Origin: Prorocentrum cordatum
Lineage: Eukaryota; Sar; Dinophyceae; Prorocentrales; Prorocentraceae
Reading direction: 5' to 3'
NCBI GenBank assembly: GCA_963575745.1
Contig: CAUYUJ010015284.1
Location: 278,972-342,971, forward strand
DNA length: 64,000 nt
This document shows, in pieces, positions 21,780-30,720 of this stretch. Position 1 is the stretch's first letter; the number at the start of each line of letters is the position of its first letter. Under the pieces are notes generated by a model that ran no database searches, was not told the origin of the DNA, and worked only from the letters and a program-made list of their open reading frames with translations. The position numbers and the translations under genes are program-made.

Positions 21780-24330
21780 TCCGCGCGTGCATTTTTACGA
21801 TGATCCAGAACTGTTTGCCTTGCCTAAACAATCATCGTCATCCCGCATGTTTGCGTATCTGGTGGGTTCTCTGTCCGCGCTGTTCCCCAGCCCTGACTCG
21901 CCAAACTATCCTCTCGGCTTCCGCCTGTGCTCCGGCACCCTTGAAACGCAGAGGCGTTACTACCAGCGCCCAACGACGCAGTTCCTAGCTCATAATGCAC
22001 GCGGTTGCAGCAACAGTCTGTTGTTGGCAACGCTTACATATAGTAGAAAAGCTGTCTACATACACACAACATCTTCACAACGAACCAACGACAACAGACA
22101 CGCTATTTCACCAGAGCTACAGATGTCTCGTTGTTTGTGCAATGTCTTGTTTTTGTTCTGCTTTGTCTTGGATAAAACCATGACGTTCTGGGCGGCATTG
22201 GTTTTTTTAGGGCTGTCTGATGTCTGGGAGGGCCCTCGGCCCAGCCACCGCCGCCGGGCCCTTCGGCGCAGGAGTCCGGCCCGCCGGTCGGGCGATCGAT
22301 TTGGCGGCTGGGCAGCCGCCGCGGCCGCTGCCTACAGGGGCGCCGCTGCGCTCGCGATTTCGATTTCCGGCCTCGAAGTGCTGCCCGGCTCGCGCGCGGC
22401 CGGTTCTGTTGGCGCCATGCCTCCGCTGCTCCTCGCGTCGTTCACAATTGCGCTCGCCTGGCCGCCGGGGGCGCAGCTCCTGGCATCGGTCGACACTGAT
22501 CCAGGATTCCGACGCGATCGCGCTGTGATCTGGACATGCGGCGTTGGGCCCTGCGTTGTCTACGCGGCGGGTGGCCATCCCCCCGCGGTGGAGAAGGCAG
22601 ACTGGGCGAGGGCGCATCGGATGGGCAGTTGCCGCGATCCGCTCCCGATGACCGCGCCCGCCTGGCGCAGTTCGACCAGGCGCCCTCGGGCGCTGCGTTG
22701 CAGCAGCTCGTCGTGAAGGCGCGCTCAGAGATCGCGGAGCTCCGCGCTGCGGGCCCGGAGCGGGAGGCTCTGCGCAACCCCGCCCGTTGCCCTTGAGAGG
22801 ACGGCCGTGCGCCCCCATTCGTGCGGGGGCGCGCGCGCGCGGCAAGCAGCTCGCGCCCTCCCTCGGCGTTGCGCCCGTGCAGCGCGCGCCGGCACCTCGA
22901 GGCGGCGGCGTTCTGCCTCGCCGCGCGCGGGACCTGCGCGGCGCCCTCCGACGCGGGCGCCAGTCGCGGGCCAGCCCCCGCGCGGGCCGGCCCGGGCCTC
23001 TTCCGCCGCTCAGCGCCGCGGAGGCAACGTCGGGATGTGGCCTGACCCGCGGGCCCGGTCCAAGATCATAGCCTCCGCCAAGCGGGCGCGCCATGGGATT
23101 CCGGAATTTGTGCGAGGCGTTGTGCGCGGACGGTGCGCGCGATCAACTGAGCGCGCTCTCCTGCGGCCCATCCAGCTGGGGTTAGGCACCCTGCGGCTGC
23201 GCCTGCTGGCCTGCGCTGCCAAGCTGCCCCGCGTCGCCCTCGTTCTCCTCCCCGCCCGCATCGCGCCGCCTCGCCCTGGCTGGATGGAGGAAGGGAGGTA
23301 GAGTGTGGTCGTGGCCGGTCGGCCAGCGGCTGCACCTGCGCCCGGCAGGTCGCGTCGGGCCGGGAGAGGGCCGGCTGCGCTGCCCTGCCCCTGCGAGGTT
23401 TTCGATGTTTTCGACGCGTCGGATCCAGAGCATCACCGACGCTGGCTCGGGGGCCCGTCTCGCCCCCAGCGGTCGAGCGTCAGGCAGCGCTCAGGCGCAG
23501 CCTCCGCCGTGGACTGGCGTCGCCCAAAGGTCAAGGATGAGGCCTAGATCGCGGCGATGCGGCGCCGCGCTCAGAAGCTCCCAGCTGCCGCCGGCGCCTC
23601 GGCCGCCGGCGGCCTGCCCGGGGCAGGCGCCACCGCCGCGCCAGGTGGCCTCAGGGGATGGCCGAAAGGAAATTTCACGGGGGGGGCCCAAGGGCGGCGA
23701 GTTCCAGGAGGGGCCGCAGCCGCCATGACCGAGAGGCCCCCGAGCAGCAGACCTGGCCCGCCCGCCGCCGCCTTGCTGGGGCCTGCACGCGGCTTCTTCG
23801 AGATGCCCCCTCTGCCAGGCGATCCCGCCCTTGTCGAGGGCTACAGGGGCCATCTTCTTTTCGGCGCCCATCGTTGGTTCTGCCGAGACTAGCGAGAGCG
23901 CGCGCGGGGAGCTAAACGTCGCGAGCGCGGGCTTCGGCACCTCGTCGGCGTCGGCCCCCGCCTTCTACGCTGCCGGCAGGGCTTTCTCGAGCGCATCGCC
24001 TCGGGCAACGATTTCCACTGAGGGCCGCCTGATGACTGCCCCCCCGAAGGGGGCCCACGCGGGGCTACTTCGAGGCCGCGGAGTCTACGACGCCGAGACG
24101 GCTTACACTACGCTGGCGCCCTACCACAGCGGCGGGCCCCCCCTCCTGGACGACGCGACCGCCGCGCCCGCTGTGGCCTCTCTGCTGCGCGGCCGCGCTC
24201 TCGAGTGCCTGGCGGAGGCTGAGGGGCAGGTGATCGCGGCCGCCGAGGAGGCCCAGCTTGATCGCGGCGTGAATGGCGCGATCATGATGCGGCAGTCGCC
24301 GGCGCCGCGCCGCATTCATCAAGGGCCCGA
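21780..24330. other. GC-rich stretch, no gene recognised
   Basis: May be the 5' part of the retroelement that follows. Long frames on both strands are Ala/Arg/Pro-rich and compositional. No motif found. Confidence 0.35.
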
Positions 24331-24344
24331 GGCGCCGCGGGCTG

Positions 24345-25260
24345 GTCGGCTTCACTGAACGCCCCAAGGAGTTCGTCGGAGTTTCCCTCACGCGGAGGAA
24401 GTAGCTGGCCACCGTGGGCATGGCGTTGGGTCGCCGCAGGTCCGATCCGCACTTCGAGAACCCTTGGGGTGGATTTGCTGACCGCGGATCGCCTCGACCG
24501 CGCAGAGCACGGGAGCGACGGCGGCGACCCTGCGCTGCCCATCTTCTTCGGCGAGGCCGACGTCAAGCATTGCTTTAACCTCGTGATGTTTGACGGCCAG
24601 ATGTCGCGCTACTTCTGCTACCCCAGCAGGGTGGCCAAGGAATTCGGCGCGGTGGGGAACGGCATTGGCGACAGGACTGCCGTCGCCCACGACCTCGCGT
24701 GGCCCTGCGCCCTGGCGCTCCCAATGGGTTGGACGCAGTCGCTTTCCCTTGCCCAAGTCTCTAGCCCGGGCCTCGTTGAGAAGGCGCCGGCGGCTGCGTC
24801 CAGTCAAGCAGTTGCCGATCGCGCCCCCCCCCCCCTGTTCTGTTCGCCGCGAGTTCCTGGCGCCGCGCAGGCGCGGGCGCCGCCGTGGGGGTTGGAGGCG
24901 CTGAGGCGCTGGGTGCGCAACTCGATGGCGACCGCCGCCACGCGGTCGACGCCCACTGGCGCTGAGGGTCCAGCACGCCCTCCGCTTGGCTCTCGCCCTC
25001 CGCCGCATGGCGGGGCGCGTCGGTCTCTCGCGCTGGGAGAGCCTCGCGGCGCGGCGCACCATCTACATTTTCATTCGCGAGCGCTACTGGGCGAGAGCCC
25101 ACGGCAGACCGATGTCGCATGCTTCTGGGCCCGACGCCGCTGCTGCGCTCTGAGTGGAACCGGCCGCGGCTCCCGCGAGTCCTCTCCGTGGGCGCCAGCC
25201 TGCGCGGCCGGGGGATCTCTCCTTCCGACGCTGGCGCCTCCGACGCGAAAAAGCATGGCC
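24345..25260 (+). pseudogene. decayed RT-RNase H region of a retroelement with tyrosine recombinase (DIRS-like)
   Basis: Frame 24469 onwards reads FFGEADVKHCF (RT box with the first catalytic Asp), then SRYFCYPSRVAKEFG and ALPMGWTQSLSLAQ, the fingers/palm segment of an RT type common in dinoflagellates. Just upstream, in another frame, KEFVGVSLTRRK is the preceding box, interrupted by TAG at 24402. Further on, RMAGRVGLSRWESLAARRTIYIF (about 25010-25080, frame 3) fits the connection region, and LLRSEWNRPRLPRV with VGASLRG (about 25145-25205) fits the start of an RNase H. The second catalytic RT box is not visible. Several frameshifts; inactive. Confidence 0.5.
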
Positions 25261-26299
25261 GCGTGATGAAGCGATCTCGTTTCTGCCGCCGAGGCTGGAT
25301 TCCCGCTCTTGCCAGCGCCCTCGTTGCCTCTGGCTTGTCGTGCTTGCCCGACGCCCGGGGCGTCGACCGTTAGGGAACATAATGCGGGATGTTTTAGAGG
25401 CTGGCACCTGAGAGATCCCAGGGCCCCTTCTTCACGGAGATCGGTGGCGTCTTACCTCGCGCGGCAAGTGGGCCCAGGGCGCCCAAGTCTTTGGGGCCCG
25501 CGTCCTCGCCAAAGTTGTCGCCATAGTCTGTAAGTGTGCTCCTGGTGGTTTCTGCAGAGTTCTGTTATTGGGTCTCAACGTGTCCTCTCCGCCAGGCGCG
25601 GTAGATATCGAGTCCGTAGTTTTGGTCTCCTGGTCTTGATAAGACCCCTTGCGCATTGCGGCCCATGCGGCCCACGCGCTGGGCCGCGATCTTCGTTTCG
25701 GATTATGTTGGCACCCCTTGGAGTTGAACGGCAGCGATGCTGGGCCCTGGATTTGCGACCCCATGCAGCCACGACCGACCTCGCCCGACTGGTGGCTCGG
25801 GGACAGCCCGCGGGTCATCCTGAATCGGAAGGCGTCTTGGCTCGATCGAGCTCGTCGATCCTGAGGCCCTTTGTCTGGCCTGTGCGCGTTCCTCGATTGC
25901 GACGCAAAAGGACTCGCATCCTCACCGCGCCCTTCTGCCCGAATCCGGCGACGAAGCAGGCGCGGGCCCGTCGGGCGAGAGTTCCGACGCCGGGGTCGAC
26001 GCAGCCCGCGGCGGCGTCGCGTCCGACGAGGACTCGGGCGCTCGGGGCGCCAGGCGTTCGAGACAGCCTCCTGACCGAAGCGGGTCGGTCTGCGCAGCCG
26101 TCATTAGAGGCAGCGGCCGACAGCGGGGCCGCTCGGGCCACGGCAGTTGTCGCGGCCGCTGCCGCCGCCGAGGCTGCCGGCGTGGACGGCGATGGCGTTG
26201 ACACGGATGTCGACGAATCGACCGAGGCAGCGCGGGCCGAGGCGCATCGCCAGCGCCTTCTGCGCGCCGCGTGCCGCGCCCGCAATCATTTCCTGCGGG

Positions 26300-27298
26300 C
26301 AGAGACGCCCCCGCCACAGTTGGCGCCCGAAGAGATGGCGGTGACGGCGCGGGCAGGGAGGCAGCACATCCTGGAGCTGCAGCAGTTCGTCAACTTTGCG
26401 CGCGCGGAGCAGCGCCCCGCGGCGGGCCTGGCCCAGGTCGTCGCGGCGCCGGTGAAGTACATAAACTACATGTTTCTGAATGAGAGCAGGCGCGCGGGGG
26501 CGAGAAGTCCCGAACCGCCGCGCTGGCCCGGGCGCCAGAGCATTCGCGCGTGGGGCGGCCTCGCGGGATGGCGCCGCCTTGCCCCCGTCGGTCGCGGAAA
26601 CCGGCCCCCTTGCCGGTCTGGCGCGCCATCGCCGTTGAGCTGGCGCGCCGCGGGCTGCTCGCGATGGGGCCGGCAGCGATCATCGGGGTCAGCTGCTCGG
26701 GCCTTCGGAGCTCCTGACCCTCGACGCCTCGAACCAGGCGGCTCCTGCCTCGCCGCCTCGCCAGCGTCGCGCTACTGGAGCCTCCTCCTCTAGCGCCCCT
26801 CGGAGTGCTCGAATCGCAGCGGGGCCGGGGAGGCAGACGACTTGATTGCGATCGACAGCCAGTCTATGCTTTCGTGGGTGTGCCACTACCTCCAGGTCGC
26901 AAGGGGGCGCGGCCGCTCGCTGTGTTCCTTCGGCAATTTTGCATCCCAGGCGGAGTTCAAGACTGATTGCAAGATGCTGGGGGAGATCGAGCTGGCGCCC
27001 TCCCGGGCGCGCCACTCAGGGCCCCCAGTCGACCGCCTGGAGCCCACGAGAACGCGGGAGGAGTGCCAGCAGCGAGGGCGGCAGAAGTGCCCGCCACGAG
27101 AAGTACGCGCGTCTCGGCAGCCTCTGGGACGAGCTCTCGGTCGCGATGCGATGTCACATGAAGCTGCGCAGGGAAGAGCTCGCCGCGTTCTTCCTGTCGC
27201 CCAGCTGTTCCCCTTCCGCCGCCAGCCGCATGAAGGTGACCTCCGATGGTTCCTACGTGGCCGACCTCTTCGTTAGTTTGGGAAAAGGTCGGGCGTGA
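26300..27298 (+). pseudogene. decayed tyrosine recombinase of the same retroelement
   Basis: The N-terminal SAM-like half is read at 26340-26500 (RQHILELQQFVNFA, KYINYMFLNE) and at 26550-26700 across a frameshift (PLPVWRAIAVELARRGLL). The catalytic C-terminal half has RARHSGPPVDR (about 27007-27040, the box with the second catalytic Arg) and RGRQ (about 27075), then after a frame change RHEKYARLGSLWDEL (about 27095-27140). In intact relatives I recall RYEK at that place, so the nucleophilic tyrosine appears to be replaced by histidine here. RT, RNase H-like and recombinase parts in this order are the arrangement of DIRS/Ngaro-type elements. No split or inverted terminal repeats were found. 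Confidence 0.5.
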
Positions 27299-27299
27299 G

Positions 27300-28690
27300 G
27301 CAACTCGATTGGGCTTCTCTGCTCGGGCTTGGGGCATCCTACATGGACCAGATCTTGGCCTCACTCCTGAGCGTGTCGTTGTCAGTCGTTATCCGACATA
27401 CGTATCGGAAGGGTCTTCGGTGCTATGATTGCGTTGCCGCGTTTTCATTGATCACCACCCGGGACAAGGCTTACCATATAAGGTCCAGTACTCAACCCTA
27501 GGGTACCGATCTCAGTCACGATTCCGATCGTGGCAGACACTATGGAGGCCGGCAATAAGATAACCCGTGCTTTTTGTATGCATCTTCGCACACTTCAGCA
27601 AGTATCTTATATACAGGTCCCGATGATCTCTGGGAGTCCTCGCACAAGTAGATTGTTGCACATACCTGAGCTACTCTCCCTCTCTGAACGTGCTCGAGCG
27701 CGATGGCGTTTGACAGTTTCCTGCCAGTGGGGGGGGGGCATGGCGGAAGAGGACTTGACTGGTTTGTGGTAATATCAGCGATGCAGATTCTGGTCACGTC
27801 GCACGCGATTGTATTGGCAAGAAGGGTAATCGCTCCCGCACCGACCGTAGCCACATCGAGCTTCCTGGGCGGGATGCCAACAACATTTTGCGGATCAGCA
27901 TCGCGCAGCCGTGCCCGACACGTCTGGCGACAGCCATGGCAAAAACTTTGACTTCAGAAGGATTCGCTGCTTCCTCGTACAACGCCGGTGGTCTGATCAG
28001 AACTACTGTTGCCGAATGGTTTCTTTTTCGTTCCTCCCCAGTTGCTGTGGCAGTGTCCCGCCCGTCCCTGGGGAACCCATGTCCTCGGGATTTCGGGAAG
28101 CTGGGATTGGCCGAGCGCCTGTTCCAGCCGCCCTCTCGAACGTTGAAGTTGTGCGTGACCCTGTGCAGTCAGTCAGTTACTCCGATGGTGCCCGCTGTAG
28201 CAATGACGTCTTATCATGTAGGTGCGTGCGCGGGAATGATATGTAGTGTGTTTCGTGTGCCGGGGCCCTGACGTCTCCTCGGGCCCATTGGTCGGCGAAC
28301 GTCTGGGCTCGAGCTCGACAGGCACTTTCCTTGCTGCTGCTCTTTGCACCCGCCCTTTTTGATTTTCGTTCTGTGGGGTTGGCCGAACAACTGTTCCAGT
28401 CTCCTTCTCGAACGTTCGAGCTGTCTGTAACCAAGGGCAGTCAATTAGTGCAGATGTTACCCGCAGTAAGAAATCACGTCTTCTCGCAATTAAGTTATTG
28501 ACATGAGTTTGCGTTCAGAGGCGGGGTGCCACGGGGCCGCTCCTCCAAGAGGCTGTTTCCGGTAGGAGGCGCTCCCGTGGCTAGGAACCCTGAACAATAA
28601 TCTGAACGCCCGGGGGTCTCCTTTGGTGAATGGGGTGGGGGTCCACTCGGGTGATGCCGCGGGTTTGTTTTGGAGGGGGTCGAACACGGG
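27300..28690. other. no gene recognised
   Basis: Less GC-rich than its surroundings. Two related segments, about 28095-28200 and 28380-28460, share GGCCGA(G/A)C(G/A)(C/A)CTGTTCCAG and TCTCGAACGTT, a diverged duplication of about 100 bp. No coding frame accepted. Confidence 0.45.
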
Positions 28691-28694
28691 CAAA

Positions 28695-28760
28695 ACACGC
28701 CCGGAGGAGGAGGAAGAGGAGGAGGAGGAGGCGGAGGAGGAGGAGGAGGGAGGGAGGGAA
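28695..28760 (+). repeat. GGA array
   Basis: Purine trinucleotide tract in the presumed intron upstream of the exon at 28882. Confidence 0.85.
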
Positions 28761-28881
28761 GGCAGATGAAGGGAAAGGAGGGGAGAGGAGCGAGAAGGCG
28801 GACAAGAGGGAGCGGGGGGTGGACGAGGCGTGGGCCAATGGCCCGCGCCGCTGTCCCTTTATTTCTGCTTCCTCCGTGCAG

Positions 28882-29976
28882 GCGTCTTCAGGCCCGTCGG
28901 GGCAGATCCTCAGCTTCGGCCTCGGGCCAGGCGATTCGCAGTCGGACGTGATGCTCTCGGACAACGAGCAACCGCAGTGCACCAACGTGATCGCCGTGGC
29001 CAGCCCGGACTACCCTGGGGCGTACCGGTTCGAGGCCGCCTATTGCCCGGGCCATTATCTGTCTTTCGACCCGCCGAAGCACGCCCAGATGATGCGCGGG
29101 GGCGACCAATTCGCGGTCATCGACTTCGTCTTGACGGATTTCTTGGTCAGCGAAAACTTCAAGACAATCGACGAGGTGCTGTGGCCGCGCGCAAAAGCGG
29201 CCAGGGCGGGGGGGGCGGCCTTCTGAGAAGGCAGGGGGCTTCACAGAAGCCGTCTTGCCTTCAGAGTTCACTGTTTAGAAACCTCGGAGTGGCGACGGCC
29301 CCTTCGAAGAAAGACTGCCGCCCTCCTCGCCTTGCTTCTTTGTGTGCACCGCCGACCCTCGACGAGGTGCTGATCCCAGCGGTCGAGGCCCTGGGGGGTG
29401 GCAAGGAGGGCGTCAGCCTCACAAGGGTCTGCCAGAACTCTGGCGTCGTGCACCACTTCCAGAAGACCATGGGTGGCGTGATCTGGGATTTCGAGGACTT
29501 CAGGCTGGAGAAGACGAGGGCCTCGAGTGGGAGGAGGAGGGGTGGGGCGAGAGAAGAAGGAAGTAATTGTTCGCCGGAACAGAGATTTGTCCGCGCTTGC
29601 GTAGCGTCTCTTTCTCCGTCTTCCTTCGTTGCCTCTGCTGATGTTTGCTCTTCCCCCGTCTTCCTCCGCAGTCGTATGTTCAAGCTCTCTTGGCCCCTGC
29701 GGGGCCCGGTGCCTTTTTCGGGGTGGACGGGCATTGCCGAAGCACGGGCGGCCTTCGCCTAGGGGGTCGCAGCCGTCATCAGTGCCCAGGCGGCGCTGGA
29801 GCTGGCGCGGGACGGTACGCCCCTGGCGTGGGTGGGCGAACGCCTCATGCACTGCGATGGCGCCGACCATTGCTGTCTCGCGGTCGTGTATGGCGAGCGG
29901 GCTGGCGGGTGCTACTTGCAATGTGTCGCTCAGCCTGGCAGCGAGGAGCGGCAGCGGCGCAGCACGAGCGTCTCGG
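28882..29976 (+). CDS. unrecognised host gene, exons interrupted by the copia element
   Basis: A pyrimidine-rich stretch ending CCTCCGTGCAG places a 3' splice site at 28880-28881. Exon 28882-29175 reads ASSGPSGQILSFGLGPGD, later YPGAYRFEAAYCPGHYLSF and FVLTDFLVSENFKTIDE. A 191-nt GT-AG intron (29176-29366) joins it in frame to 29367-29510, giving VLIPAVEALGGGKEGV, SLTRVCQNSGVVHHFQKTMG and GVIWDFEDF. A further acceptor (TCCTCCGCAG at about 29671) precedes coding-like sequence up to 29976 (AAVISAQAALELARDGTPL, HCDGADHCCLAVVYGERAGG) that contains a TAG at 29760 and ends at the left LTR. The AYRFEAAYCPGHYLSF segment looks like beta-strand sequence, but no family is recognised. The retrotransposon has very likely broken this gene. 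I did not find its continuation beyond 47005. Confidence 0.5.
29176..29366 (+). other. intron flanked by 14-bp direct repeats
   Basis: The sequence TCGACGAGGTGCTG occurs at 29168-29181 and again at 29359-29372, so both splice junctions fall inside an exact direct repeat (CGACGAG|GTGCTG). Removal keeps the codon frame. It contains the palindrome GCCTTCTGAGAAGGC at about 29218. Confidence 0.65.
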
Positions 29977-30355
29977 ACTTTAAACGGAGAAGGTTAAAGG
30001 CGAGGTATAAATCGAGCATGTACCGCTGCCGTGCCTGGCTCAAGCCGGGCCCGGCCAAATATGTGATTGTGCCTCACCGAGGCGCACGACTTGCATCAGA
30101 GATCGGAAAATACCTTTTCCATTGACGATGCCCATCCTATCCTTTACTCCAGATCCCATGCTTCGTCTTGCCCTCTTGCTCATGCGATATGAGCCAAAGC
30201 CTGGGATATGGCAACGCTTAAAGCGTAACACATACCTTTATTTGTTTTTTTTTTTTTAAATTTTATTTTTTTATTTTTTTAAATTATTTTTTTTATTTTA
30301 TAAGGCTTACCAGCTTGTTTTCGACTTTGGTTGCGACAGCGCGTCGTTTTCGACT
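29977..30355 (+). repeat. left LTR of the copia element
   Basis: Matches 46721-47005 with four substitutions. It differs by a 64-65 nt T-rich insertion (30238-30301) and by one extra copy of a segment ending GTTTTCGACT, which brings its end flush against the primer-binding site. It contains TATAAAT at 30007-30013 and CCGTGCCTGGCTCAAG at 30029-30044. Confidence 0.9.
30238..30301 (+). repeat. T-rich insertion in the left LTR
   Basis: Almost only T and A, absent at the equivalent point of the right LTR (46980), where CACATACCT is followed directly by AAGCTTACC. One LTR acquired or lost it after the two became separate. Confidence 0.85.
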
Positions 30356-30367
30356 TGGTAGCGGAGC
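30356..30367 (+). promoter_or_regulatory. primer-binding site (tRNA primer)
   Basis: TGGTAGCGGAGC immediately follows the LTR end. It ends with the complement of tRNA CCA and closely resembles the complement of an initiator-Met tRNA 3' end. The same 12-mer lies at 47563-47574 at the head of the second copia element, which supports the call. Confidence 0.7.
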
Positions 30368-30720
30368 TGGCTACACTCTCGTGTGGCTGGCTCTCGCTCT
30401 GATTCCAGTAATCCACGGCACAACTTGGTGGACTACTACTACGGTGGAATACCATGTTGCGCCGGCTCTGCGAGGAGCGGAGCCAGTCCGCGATCGAGCT
30501 AGCGGGGCAACCCGCGAACTCGAGACGCTCTCTCCTACTTCACTGCGCTACTTCACTCCCGACTTCCACAGATGCCAATCGGCAACTCGATCGAGAACGT
30601 GGTCACCCTGCGGGGCTACCCGCAGCGGGGCCACCTGCATCCCGTGCCAGTCAGGCGCCTCACGGCTACTACGCCAGAGCCTGACAAACCACAGCCTAAA
30701 CCAATCACCGAAGCCGTCAC

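Noticed and set aside
22207-23094. A 295-residue minus-strand Arg/Ala/Pro frame
   Set aside because: GC-driven open frame; overlapping frames on the + strand are just as long.
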